A DNA stretch of 52,585 nt from a candidate division WOR-1 bacterium RIFOXYB2_FULL_37_13. Lineage in GTDB: Bacteria > Margulisbacteria > WOR-1 > XYC2-FULL-46-14 > XYC2-FULL-37-10. The translations under genes were made by a program, and so were the position numbers. This document shows positions 30,892 through 39,793 of the stretch, in pieces. The notes beneath the pieces are model-generated. The model was not told the origin of the DNA, ran no database searches, and was given only the letters and a program-made list of their open reading frames with translations. The stretch is taken from contig MEUB01000014.1 in the NCBI GenBank assembly GCA_001771535.1, forward strand, positions 1-52,585, given 5' to 3'. Positions within the stretch are counted from its first letter, which is position 1. Each line of letters opens with the position of its first letter.

Positions 30892-32118
30892 ATGGGAGTA
30901 TCGTCAATATCGGCAGATAGATTCGGCTCCCAGCCATCAATGGCAAAAACTTTTGGGAAAACAACTAGGTCGCAAGGGAGAGTTTTTCTCATGGAAAGCC
31001 ATAAAAAAACAGTTCCTTCTCCAAAGGTTTTGACAATTAATCTGTCGTTGTTTTTCACTTCTTGCATATCTTTATTTGATAAAGCCATAGATTTTATTAT
31101 TTTGATCGCAAGAACCCGCATAATTTTCGGAGAAACGGCGCAAACAAAAGAGCCTCTTGACATGATTAATGATTCTGTTATTACTAAGATTGCGGCTGTA
31201 ATGGGACAAACTGTAGCACCAGACAGGAGTTTCTCACCTCTTTCTTTGGTTGAAATTAAGTCTGGAAGCCGTGGGAAAATTGCAAAGAAGAGCGCGACGG
31301 TTTCTGCTTTTGACAGTTGGAAGAATTTTGTCGATTTTTTTCAAGATAAACATGACATGAGTTATCAAGCTGCTAAAGAAAATATAAAATCGATTGTGAC
31401 GCGAGCTGTTTCTTCTAATCAGGCGGAAAGCAAGATCTTGTGGAAGTTGAAAGGCTGCAAGGGGGTTGTTCAGATAAAATCAGCAACGGGCAATTGTTTT
31501 GTAGAAGAATATGAAGAAGGAGTCACTCTTGAGAGTTTGATTGCGAAAGGGAATTTAACTGTGGTGGAAGCGGTTTCTCTTTTTAACAAGGTGTTGGAGG
31601 CTGTATCCGCGATCCATGCCAGAAATATTGTTCATGGAGATTTAAAGCCGGCGAATATAATTGTCGGGAAAAAAGGAGAGGTGACAATTATAGATTTTGG
31701 AAGCGCAAAAAAAGAAAAAGAACCCTATCAAGATATAAGAGAGACAACAACCCTCAAATACGTAGCCCCTGAAATTTTAAATGATAAAATTAAAGTTGCC
31801 GAGAAAGCAGTAGATGTTTATTCTTTAGGGCGAATACTTCTTGATATGCTAAAAGGTGAAAACTATGGCATTGAAGAAGATCTGGTAGATACGAAGGTCT
31901 ATGCAATAAAGAGGGCATTGGGGAAGGTTGATTTGCCAAAGGAAGATTTTGAAAATGTGCCGGTGACAGTTTATTTATATTTAAAAAACATGTTAGGAAA
32001 AGATTATACAAAAAGAGCCAGTGCTGATAGCTTATTTAACGCAATGAATGCTTTCTATTACAGGCATTCTTGGGATCAACAGCAGGCAGATCCAACAAGA
32101 CAGAGAGCCGCTGCTTAA
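30892..32118 (+). CDS. Serine/threonine protein kinase-like protein
   Basis: 408 aa from ATG 30892; GGCGG lies ahead and a TATTAT box at 30865-30870 fits. The C-lobe is clear: catalytic loop VHGDLKPANIIV with D250 and N255, DFG at 268-270, an APE-like VAPEIL, and VDVYSLGRILLDML. HGD replaces HRD. The N-lobe is hard to see: no glycine loop is evident, a helix SNQAESKILWKL may supply the Glu, and residues 1-120 are unlike a kinase, with a hydrophobic stretch LTINLSLFFTSCISLFDKAI. No extracellular domain. Its stop overlaps the stop of metH on the other strand. Target unknown. Confidence 0.8.
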   Translation: MGVSSISADRFGSQPSMAKTFGKTTRSQGRVFLMESHKKTVPSPKVLTINLSLFFTSCISLFDKAIDFIILIARTRIIFGETAQTKEPLDMINDSVITKIAAVMGQTVAPDRSFSPLSLVEIKSGSRGKIAKKSATVSAFDSWKNFVDFFQDKHDMSYQAAKENIKSIVTRAVSSNQAESKILWKLKGCKGVVQIKSATGNCFVEEYEEGVTLESLIAKGNLTVVEAVSLFNKVLEAVSAIHARNIVHGDLKPANIIVGKKGEVTIIDFGSAKKEKEPYQDIRETTTLKYVAPEILNDKIKVAEKAVDVYSLGRILLDMLKGENYGIEEDLVDTKVYAIKRALGKVDLPKEDFENVPVTVYLYLKNMLGKDYTKRASADSLFNAMNAFYYRHSWDQQQADPTRQRAAA

Positions 32119-34568
32119 TCTTTTTTTGCCTTCTTGATAATTTCTTTTGCGAGCCTTACAGCCTGTGCGGCGTCTGAGCCGTATGATGCGTTTATCCTTT
32201 CCGCGTAATCGTCTGTCACAACTGCTCCGCCTATGATGACGCCGGCGTTTAATCCTTCTGTTTTAAGCGTTTCTGTTACCTGCCTCATTTCAAGCATTGT
32301 TGTTGTAAGGAGGGCTGAGAGAGCTATTGCGTTTGGTTTTTCTTTTCTTACCGCTTCAATTATTTTAGCTGTCGGAACATCTTTGCCTAAATCTATAACC
32401 TCAAACCCATGGTTTTCCAGCATCATCTTGACTATATTTTTGCCTATATCGTGAATGTCTCCATGCACGGTCGCGATTAAAATTTTACCGGCGGATTTTT
32501 TGTCTTTTGCAGGTATTTTTTCTTTGCAGAGGTTAAAACCTATCGTCATTGCCTCGGCGGAAGAAAGGACTTGCGGCAAAAAATATATCTTTCGGCTAAA
32601 ACGATCACCGACCTCTTCCATTCCTTTTGTTAAAGCTTTGTCTATTATTGCCTGCGGATTTATATTCTTTTCAAGTGCTAGTCCTACAAGTATTTTTACA
32701 AGGTTGGCATCACCGTCGATAACGGCGTTTTCAATATCGCTTAGCTTATTGAATTTTATTGTTTTTTCTTTTTTTGATATCTTTTCCGGTTTCCCCGATT
32801 TTTTTGAGTTTTCAATCTCTTTTTGTATCAGTTTGATCAAGCTTGCTTTTTTCTTTTCTTTATTTCCTATAAATCTTGTTCCCCATTTTAGCGCTTTTGC
32901 AATTTCTGGGTCTGTAATATCAATAATTGCCGCGTCCAAGCCGTAAAGCATGGCAAGCTGAAGAAACAGGGCGTTTATCTTGTTTCTATTTGGCAGTCCA
33001 TGGGATATATTGCTGATCCCCAACGAAGTTTTAACTCCATATTTTTTTTTAACCATTGGGATCGCTTTCAACGCTTCAAGGGATTTTTCCATGCCGATAG
33101 CCGCTGTCATAACCAGGTTGTCAATAAAAATTTCCTCTTTCTTTAAGCCAAGCTTTAATGCTTCCCGTACAATTTGTCCTGCAATTTCAACCCTTTCTTC
33201 CGCGGTAGAAGGGATTCCAGTGTCGTTCAATGTTAAGCCTATTAAGGCCGAACCGTATTTTTTTGCAAGAGGAAGAACCTCCTCAAGGCTTGTTTTTTTT
33301 GCGTTGACAGAGTTTAAAAGGGCTTTGCCGCAAAATTCTTTTAAGCCTGTTTCTATCGCTCTTAGATTGGCAGAATCAATTGACAGGGGAATATCTACCG
33401 CTTTCTGGACTATATCAACTGCCCGTTTCATGTTTTCTGTATCATTGCCTTCAGGGACACTGATGTTTACATCCAAAATATGAGCCTCTCCTTTTGCCTG
33501 TTTCACTGCTTCTTCCCTTATTAAGTTAAAATTTCCTGACTTAATCTCTTCTCTTAAAATCTTTCTGCCTGTAGGATTTATTCTTTCCCCGATTGTTAAA
33601 AGTTTTTTTCCGTTAAATTCGAGTACTTTTCCTCTGCTTGAAAAGCTTACTTTTCCTGCTTTCCCTAGTTTATATTGAGCGGCCTGTTTTCTAACGGGAG
33701 TAGCGCGCGGAATTATTTTCCTAACTGCTGCTATATGAGCCGGAGTTGTTCCACAGCAGCCGCCGATAACAGCTACTCCTATTTTGGCAAAATTTTGAGC
33801 AAAAGAGGCAAACTCGCGAGGGGTCATTTTGTACACAGCTTTATCATTTTCAATTATTGGCATGCCGGCATTTGGCATAACCATAACAGGTTTTTGGCTG
33901 CAGCCTAATAGTTTTTTCGCTACTTTCAAGATGCCTTCCGGCCCTGTTGAGCAATTTGCAGAGATAATATCAACGCCCAGAGATTCAAGAACAACTACAG
34001 CTGATTCGGGAGGGGTTCCAAATATTGTAATGCCGTTTTCATCGTAGGTTAGGCTTGAAATTATTGGAAGGGTTGTCGCGGCTTTAACTCCTATAACAGC
34101 GGCTCTCATTTCCTGGAGATCAGAAATTGTTTCGATGCTTACGCAGTCGGCGCCGGATTCTTCCATAGCTTTTGCCTGTTCGCCAAAAACTTCTGCCGCG
34201 AGATCAAAAGAAACATCTCCAAGAGGGCTCAACAACCTTCCTAAAGGGCCGATTGACCCGCATACAAAAGCTTCATTTCCGCAAGCTTTTTTTGCCAAAG
34301 ATACTCCGGCTTTGTTTATTTCCGCAACTTTATTTGCCAACCCATAATCTTCCAGTTTTAACCTGTTGGCTCCAAATGTATTTGTTTCAATTATGTCCGC
34401 GCCCGCGGCAATATATTTTTGATGGATTGATTTGACAAGTTCGGGGTTTTTTATGTTTTGGAAATCAAACCCGTCTTCAGGCTTAACTCCCCCTTCCATA
34501 AGCAGGGTTCCCATTGCTCCGTCAATTATCAGTATATATTTGCCGATTACTTCCGTAAAACTGCTCAT
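32115..34568 (-). CDS. metH: Cobalamin-dependent methionine synthase, lacking the activation domain
   Basis: 817 aa. Makes methionine from homocysteine and methyltetrahydrofolate. Domains in order: homocysteine-binding with zinc ligands in SANCSTGPEG and GGCCGTTPAH (to about 290), pterin-binding with TIGERINPTGR (about 315-590), B12 cap helices, and cobalamin-binding with TVHGDIHDIGKNIV, where His of DxHxxG ligates cobalt. It ends after the Rossmann domain. The AdoMet reactivation domain (about 330 residues in E. coli) is absent, as in Thermotoga-type enzymes, so an external partner is expected. Start ATG overlaps the rimI stop in ATGA; order trxA, rimI, metH. Confidence 0.93.
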   Translation of the reverse strand: MSSFTEVIGKYILIIDGAMGTLLMEGGVKPEDGFDFQNIKNPELVKSIHQKYIAAGADIIETNTFGANRLKLEDYGLANKVAEINKAGVSLAKKACGNEAFVCGSIGPLGRLLSPLGDVSFDLAAEVFGEQAKAMEESGADCVSIETISDLQEMRAAVIGVKAATTLPIISSLTYDENGITIFGTPPESAVVVLESLGVDIISANCSTGPEGILKVAKKLLGCSQKPVMVMPNAGMPIIENDKAVYKMTPREFASFAQNFAKIGVAVIGGCCGTTPAHIAAVRKIIPRATPVRKQAAQYKLGKAGKVSFSSRGKVLEFNGKKLLTIGERINPTGRKILREEIKSGNFNLIREEAVKQAKGEAHILDVNISVPEGNDTENMKRAVDIVQKAVDIPLSIDSANLRAIETGLKEFCGKALLNSVNAKKTSLEEVLPLAKKYGSALIGLTLNDTGIPSTAEERVEIAGQIVREALKLGLKKEEIFIDNLVMTAAIGMEKSLEALKAIPMVKKKYGVKTSLGISNISHGLPNRNKINALFLQLAMLYGLDAAIIDITDPEIAKALKWGTRFIGNKEKKKASLIKLIQKEIENSKKSGKPEKISKKEKTIKFNKLSDIENAVIDGDANLVKILVGLALEKNINPQAIIDKALTKGMEEVGDRFSRKIYFLPQVLSSAEAMTIGFNLCKEKIPAKDKKSAGKILIATVHGDIHDIGKNIVKMMLENHGFEVIDLGKDVPTAKIIEAVRKEKPNAIALSALLTTTMLEMRQVTETLKTEGLNAGVIIGGAVVTDDYAERINASYGSDAAQAVRLAKEIIKKAKKD

Positions 34569-34978
34569 TTTTCCAGTCCCATTACCAAAGCGTCTTCATT
34601 ATTATCTTTATAGTAGTTTTTTCGCCTTGAGATGACCTTAAAACCAAAACCTTTGTAAAGTTTTTGGGCGGGAAAATTGCTTTCTCTTACTTCTAGGAAA
34701 AACTTTTTACCGGAAAATTCGAATGCTTTTTCCATTAATTTTTTACCGATCCCTTTTCTTTGAAATTTTGGATCAACGGCCATATGCAACACATGAACTT
34801 CATCTAATATTGTTTCTATAATTATGAATCCTTTTATTACATTGGCTTCTTTTGCCGCATAAGCGTTGTCAATAGAAGCAGTTATCTGAACTTCTGTCCA
34901 AGGGGAAAAGAAGGCTCTGTTTTCTATGTTTATAATGAAAGGGATGTCTTCTTTTATCGCTTTTTGTATCGTTATCAC
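34565..34978 (-). CDS. rimI: RimI-type N-acetyltransferase
   Basis: 137 aa, one GNAT domain. Strand VHVLHMAVDPKFQRKGIGKKLM holds the acetyl-CoA loop (RKGIGK), followed by FFLEVRESNFPAQKLYKGFGFK, with the RimI-like LEVRxSNxxAxxLYxxxGF text. Enzymes of this type acetylate protein N-termini such as ribosomal protein S18. Its neighbours here are thioredoxin and metH. The substrate is not certain from sequence. Confidence 0.85.
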   Translation of the reverse strand: MITIQKAIKEDIPFIINIENRAFFSPWTEVQITASIDNAYAAKEANVIKGFIIIETILDEVHVLHMAVDPKFQRKGIGKKLMEKAFEFSGKKFFLEVRESNFPAQKLYKGFGFKVISRRKNYYKDNNEDALVMGLEK

Positions 34979-35004
34979 AATACAAATATTATAACATTAA
35001 TTTA

Positions 35005-35331
35005 TTAAATATTTTTCTTAACCCATGCCTCTAGTGTAGCCTGAGGCGCAAACCCAACCATGTCGGATACTTGCTTGCCGCCTTTAAATAAAAATAAGGC
35101 TGGAATTCCGCTGACTCCCAATTGGGATGCCATTGTCTGGTTTTCATCCGTATTTATTTTTACGACTTTAATTTTATCTTTAAGGGTGTCGGCTACTTTT
35201 TCAAGGACAGGCCCCAACATTTGACATGGACCGCACCATGGCGCCCAAAAATCTACAACGACTGGAAGCTCTGATTCAGTTACCTCTTTTTTAAATTCGT
35301 TATCAGTTATATGTTTTACGTTGTCGCTCAT
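35005..35331 (-). CDS. trxA: Thioredoxin
   Basis: 108 aa from ATG 35331 (AAGGAG upstream; a TTG directly before is less likely). Active site WAPWCGPC at about residues 28-35, cis-Pro loop VSGIPALFLFKGG, and buried Asp in VVVDFWAP. General cytosolic disulfide reductase. No thioredoxin reductase gene is in the window. It heads the trxA-rimI-metH run, with 26 bases before rimI. Confidence 0.95.
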   Translation of the reverse strand: MSDNVKHITDNEFKKEVTESELPVVVDFWAPWCGPCQMLGPVLEKVADTLKDKIKVVKINTDENQTMASQLGVSGIPALFLFKGGKQVSDMVGFAPQATLEAWVKKNI

Positions 35332-35394
35332 CAAAGTTTTCTCCTTTTCTGTTTTTTATCGCAAACTCTTTTATATTTTATCATGTGATTGATT

Positions 35395-37284
35395 TTATTG
35401 GAATGTCAAAAGTTCGGAATATGTTATCGCGTCAAGCACTTTCCATTTATTTGTAATTGAATTGTAATAATCAATTGATATAAATCCGCTGCCAATATTT
35501 TTTAAAGCAATAAATTGTTCATTGCCAAGCGCGTATACGGCAAAATAGCCGGGTAATTTTATTTTTGCCTCCCTCTTTACGGTTATTCCCGTTTTTTGTT
35601 TTATTATCTGTTTTATTTTGATAAAGCTTAGTTTAATTGGCCTTCTTTTTATTGTTACTCTCTTGATTGGCTCTTTTTTGGGCTTTATCTTTGGCTTTAT
35701 CTTCGGCTTTTCTTTGGTTTTAGGTTTTACCTCCGGTTTTTTTATAACAGGCGCTTTAACAACTATCGGCTTTGGAGGTGCGATTTTTATTGTCGGTTTT
35801 GGTTGTCCTTCACGGTAAATGGTAAAGCTGGTTTGTACCGGTTGATCTTCAAAATAGACTGTAGTATCTATAGGATTTTTTCCGGTGGTTATGCTTATAG
35901 TGGCATCAAAATTAAGACCTGACAACGTTACGGGAATCCCGTTAATAGTCATGGCAGTAGCTCCGGGTTTTAATTTCCCGATTATCGGGGCTTCTGTTTG
36001 TCCGTATTCAAAAGTCGGATTGTCGTATATGTTTATGTTTTCAAACGGATTGTCCGGCGGTGTTGTTAAGTTGATGCTTATTATTTTTGTAATATCATTT
36101 CCTTTGTACGAACTTTCCACGACGACTATGTTATCCGCTGGCGCAAGGCTTATTTCATGTTCAAAAACATTGTCTTCATCTATTTCAACGGGTGCTCCGT
36201 TTATTGTCAATGTTGCGTCGGGCTTGACTTCGCCGGATATTATTTGCGCGATTTTATACGTTGATGTGCCGTCGTTGGGGTATAATCTTACTATTGGGTC
36301 AGAAATAAAGCCCCACTCTTTGGGATAATATAACAGGTTTAAAAACAGCATTCCTGATTTTTTTATGGGATCTTTACTATACGAAACATTTCCTCCCCAT
36401 CCTTCAAACTTTGCGCCTCCTCCCAAACTCAGATTCATTTCCCCGTTATTTAAGGTGGATATGCCGGCTCTAGCAAAAAGATTATTGTTAAATGTAAATT
36501 CTCCGCCAAAATGATAAAGCAGATTGCCGGTTGATATTTTTTCAAGGTCAAATGCCAGTATTAATTCTTTATCTTCCATATATATTGGAGATCTTAAATC
36601 TCCGATTATTTTGGCGGATGTTCCTGCTTTAAATATGGCAGGAATTGATTCTTCTCCTTCGACCCCTTGCCATTTTATAACTCCGCCTCCAAGGGTTTTA
36701 TAAGGAAGTAAATTGTGCCCTGATACTCCAAAAGAGAGCCAGGGCAAATGCCTGTAGTAGATTCCCGCATCCAAATCATAGCCTGACCCCATTTGGTCGG
36801 TTAAGCCAGTTTGCGAGATGCTTCCGTTTAAAAGCATTTTAAACGATATTCCCGCGTCAACGGACTTGGCAATAGGATAGCTTGAAATGATAGGGACATT
36901 TTTTAAATTGCTCGCGAAACTTACTGTTATTATGTTTCTTGTTATATCGGCGGATCCTCCGCTTGCAATTGGGATGTTGGTTGTTTTTAAGGTAGAAAAA
37001 GCCAGTCCTAGATTCGTATCATCTCCTATTGAGAAAGATTGGGCGGCTGATATATTTCCAAAATCTCTTAAATTTAAAGATATTCCATTCGACCATGCTA
37101 GGCAGCCGGGGTTGTAATACGCGGAATCTACGTCTGGAATGGCGGAAACCGCTTCTCCCATGCCTAACGGCCTTGCGGCGGCAAGGTATTGAAAAGGGAT
37201 TATTCCTAAATCCGTAAAAAAAGCCATTGATGGCGAAACTGTCAATCCCATCATTATTAGCGAGATTAGAAGAATTTTTATCAT
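35395..37284 (-). CDS. Exported PorV/UPF0164-like barrel protein with Pro/Lys-rich linker
   Basis: 629 aa from ATG 37284; an upstream TTG would put 19 residues ahead of the signal peptide (IKILLISLIMMGLTVSPSMA). Residues 25-320 are a PorV-type barrel, opening FQYLAAARPLGMGEAVSAIPDVDSAYYNPGCLAW. Two Ig-like units follow (VKPDATLTINGAPVEIDEDNVFEHEI and LKPGATAMTINGIPVTLSGLNFDATI). A basic, proline-rich linker (KPEVKPKTKEKPKIKPKIKP) leads to a small folded end of about 90 residues. The family is linked to outer-membrane transport or type IX-like secretion, not proven here. The linker could reach across peptidoglycan (inference). Confidence 0.7.
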   Translation of the reverse strand: MIKILLISLIMMGLTVSPSMAFFTDLGIIPFQYLAAARPLGMGEAVSAIPDVDSAYYNPGCLAWSNGISLNLRDFGNISAAQSFSIGDDTNLGLAFSTLKTTNIPIASGGSADITRNIITVSFASNLKNVPIISSYPIAKSVDAGISFKMLLNGSISQTGLTDQMGSGYDLDAGIYYRHLPWLSFGVSGHNLLPYKTLGGGVIKWQGVEGEESIPAIFKAGTSAKIIGDLRSPIYMEDKELILAFDLEKISTGNLLYHFGGEFTFNNNLFARAGISTLNNGEMNLSLGGGAKFEGWGGNVSYSKDPIKKSGMLFLNLLYYPKEWGFISDPIVRLYPNDGTSTYKIAQIISGEVKPDATLTINGAPVEIDEDNVFEHEISLAPADNIVVVESSYKGNDITKIISINLTTPPDNPFENINIYDNPTFEYGQTEAPIIGKLKPGATAMTINGIPVTLSGLNFDATISITTGKNPIDTTVYFEDQPVQTSFTIYREGQPKPTIKIAPPKPIVVKAPVIKKPEVKPKTKEKPKIKPKIKPKKEPIKRVTIKRRPIKLSFIKIKQIIKQKTGITVKREAKIKLPGYFAVYALGNEQFIALKNIGSGFISIDYYNSITNKWKVLDAITYSELLTFQ

Positions 37285-37464
37285 TGATACTAGAATAAAG
37301 TATAGATAATTATTTATAAAAGTAAAGGAGATTTTGCGCAAATTACAGATATTGCCTTATTAGCCTTGACCTGTTTCTCAAGATGCACAAGTTTTTGACC
37401 TCTCATTCCGATTAACTCGATGTGGACGAGGTAGTAGAAACTGCCCGGGAAGGGAGAGGTTTAT

Positions 37465-38439
37465 ATGCTTGATAAACTTGGAAGTTTATTTTCTTCGAAA
37501 ATAGATTCCGCACCCGCTTCAAAATCTGTTTCAACTGAGGAACAAGGACAATTTTCTTTTTTGAAGGCTTTTGGAAATGTTGCCAAAGCAAAATTAAGTT
37601 CCACGCTAACTTCCGTACAAGCTGTTTCTTCAGAAAAATACTCTCCTTATAGCGCTGATTTAAATGAGCTTCAACTTGATGTCCCTAATTTAATTCAGGG
37701 AAAAAATGAGTGCGGGCCTACCTCTCTTGCCATGGTTCTGGGCTATTATGGCAAAAACGTTTCAAAGTACCACGATATGTTTATTTCAGATACAGTAGGC
37801 CATGGTCCGATAGCCTTAAGAAACAGGGCATTGGAACGCGGAATGGTTGTAAAGGAGCAAAACAACGGAAGTATTTCCGATCTTGTTGCCATGGTTGACA
37901 AAGGGATTCCTCCGATGGTTTTGGGGCTTTACGGCGGAAAACAGGGGGATGGCCCTTCTCTTGAAAATTATATTGAAAATACAAAACATGCCCATTGGAT
38001 GGTAGTTACAGGCTACAAAAAAGATGAAAACGGGAATGTAACAGATATCTGTTTTAATAATCCCAACAAGGCCGATCCGCAATGCTGGGATGTCAACAAA
38101 TTTAAAGAAGAATTCTGGAATGACACAATTATTCCTGGATGCCACCGGTATTATATGGCAATGGCGCCGAAAGACAGCTTTCAGGCCAAGACTCTTCATG
38201 CCGCTTTTCCTACCGGCAACAAATATTCGGAAGCATTTGAGCGTCTTTTGAATGCGGTAAATAAACTCGAAAAAACTTTTTATACAGTAGAAGCGGGCTA
38301 TAATAAGCTTGATGAGGATAAGAAGGAAAAGATAAAAGAGACGGCCCAAAAAGTTGCCGATAAAGCAAAAGAGGTCAAAGCAAAAGCTCAGGAAAAGGTT
38401 GCAAGTACAAAAAGCAAAATAAAAAGCTTGTTTTCCTGA
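37465..38439 (+). CDS. C39-like cysteine peptidase domain protein, no transporter
   Basis: 324 aa. Ser-rich N-terminus, then a papain-like C39 fold: C83 in GKNECGPTSLAMVLGYYG and H177 in HAHWMVVTGY, with Asn in FNNPN as the likely third residue. C-terminal 70 residues are a Lys/Ala/Glu helix (KIKETAQKVADKAKEVKAKA), like apolipoprotein- or LEA-type repeats. No signal peptide or membrane segment, and no ABC domain as found in bacteriocin exporters. It has a strong GGGAGAGG Shine-Dalgarno. It could be a cytosolic protease or a peptide-maturation factor; the substrate is unknown. Confidence 0.6.
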   Translation: MLDKLGSLFSSKIDSAPASKSVSTEEQGQFSFLKAFGNVAKAKLSSTLTSVQAVSSEKYSPYSADLNELQLDVPNLIQGKNECGPTSLAMVLGYYGKNVSKYHDMFISDTVGHGPIALRNRALERGMVVKEQNNGSISDLVAMVDKGIPPMVLGLYGGKQGDGPSLENYIENTKHAHWMVVTGYKKDENGNVTDICFNNPNKADPQCWDVNKFKEEFWNDTIIPGCHRYYMAMAPKDSFQAKTLHAAFPTGNKYSEAFERLLNAVNKLEKTFYTVEAGYNKLDEDKKEKIKETAQKVADKAKEVKAKAQEKVASTKSKIKSLFS

Positions 38440-38443
38440 TCTC

Positions 38444-39793
38444 TCACAAAGAAATAGTTGCTTCAATGCCGATCAGATCTGAAAAAATTGGAACCGAAAT
38501 GGCAATATTGGCATCCGGACTGCTTAATCCTGAAGGGGCAGAATATATCCTGTAAAAACTTCTCAAAGCAAGGATATTAGATGAAAAATATTTCAACCCT
38601 AATTCAGATGTCCACGTTGTCCCCGCATAATTAACTCCATATTGGAAATTGTCCGTCATTACCATGTCGGTCTTAAAATCCAATGAAGTATTATTGTTTA
38701 ACATCTTAAATAATTCCAACGCAATATCGCAAGTCCCATCGACAATTAATTTATTAAAACTGTTTAATCCTACAAATTCGTATTGATCCATAGCCTGGCG
38801 GTAATCCTCTCCGACTTTGTTGGCCGTAAATTTTATTTTAGTTCTGTCCGTTTTGTATTCTCCGTCAACTTTAATATATATTTTTGAAGGATCATTTTCT
38901 TTTGCGCCAAACAAAAACTGGCACGAACCGTTGGTAGTAGGGGCGCAAGATAAGACAAATTCGGTTAAAGCGCTTTTTGTCGAATTGTTATACAAGTATC
39001 TTGGTTGTACAGAAATTGTTGTTTTTCCAAGTAGAGGGAGTTTTTTGTAAGTATAGACAATTTGCCCGTTTATTTCAGATGGAGCTCCTTCTCCCGTTAA
39101 TGATGTCTGATGGCTGATATATTCTAAAGAGAGGCCAAGGTTTTGGATGAATGTGCTGGAGCTAAAAGAGGTCCTAGGGCGTTGAAAAATTTTATAGTCA
39201 TCGGATGGATTTATTCCGCTTGTGTCCCTGTAAATTATTTTGTCGGGGCCGGTTGTCGCCTTATAATTTATTTTACCAAGCAACAAATTTGTTTCTATGT
39301 CAAAAAGATTGGTGGCTATATTGCGGGTTGTTCCTCCGTATCCCGCATCTGTTGTATCAGCGTTTATTGTGAAATTGCCGCTTTGCCCTATGGTTTTATG
39401 CAAAGAACCTTTAAACCTGTAACCAACTGTCGGGCCTTTATTTATTATCTGTTGGGAATAGCTGCCTGAAAAAATAAGGTTGTCGGGATTTTCAATTTGA
39501 TATTTTTTTGCGTAAAATTCGGTTTTCAGCTCCGCAAGGAGCCTTTCTATTTTTTTTGTCTCTTTTCCTTTTTCAGCCAGTTTCGCAAAAAACACTGCCG
39601 CTTCGTATCGGCTTATGCTCTTTTCTCCACGAAAAGTCCCGTCAGGATATCCAGATGTTATCCCTTTTTTTATTAAGTCATATACGGCGGAATTTGCCCA
39701 GTGATCTTTTGCGAGGTCATTAAAGTACGATGGAGTTGCGAATGAAAAGTTATAAGTAGCCAATAATATTAGAAGCAATATCAAATACCGCAT
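38444..39793 (-). CDS. SLH-domain outer-membrane beta-barrel protein (OmpM-like)
   Basis: 449 aa. Signal peptide RYLILLLILLATYNFSFA. One SLH domain at about residues 22-75 (FNDLAKDHWANSAVYDLIKKGITSGYPDGTFRGEKSISRYEAAVFFAKL), then a short coiled coil and about 340 residues of alternating strands. The SLH part should bind secondary cell-wall polymer on peptidoglycan and the barrel sits in the outer membrane, as in Negativicutes, Cyanobacteria and relatives. An AGGAGGAAC lies about 13 bases upstream of ATG 39793. The first 44 bases overlap the end of the glycosyltransferase gene. Confidence 0.85.
   Translation of the reverse strand: MRYLILLLILLATYNFSFATPSYFNDLAKDHWANSAVYDLIKKGITSGYPDGTFRGEKSISRYEAAVFFAKLAEKGKETKKIERLLAELKTEFYAKKYQIENPDNLIFSGSYSQQIINKGPTVGYRFKGSLHKTIGQSGNFTINADTTDAGYGGTTRNIATNLFDIETNLLLGKINYKATTGPDKIIYRDTSGINPSDDYKIFQRPRTSFSSSTFIQNLGLSLEYISHQTSLTGEGAPSEINGQIVYTYKKLPLLGKTTISVQPRYLYNNSTKSALTEFVLSCAPTTNGSCQFLFGAKENDPSKIYIKVDGEYKTDRTKIKFTANKVGEDYRQAMDQYEFVGLNSFNKLIVDGTCDIALELFKMLNNNTSLDFKTDMVMTDNFQYGVNYAGTTWTSELGLKYFSSNILALRSFYRIYSAPSGLSSPDANIAISVPIFSDLIGIEATISL

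Noticed and set aside
32233-34635. Several rightward frames within metH
   Set aside because: All antisense to a well-conserved coding sequence.
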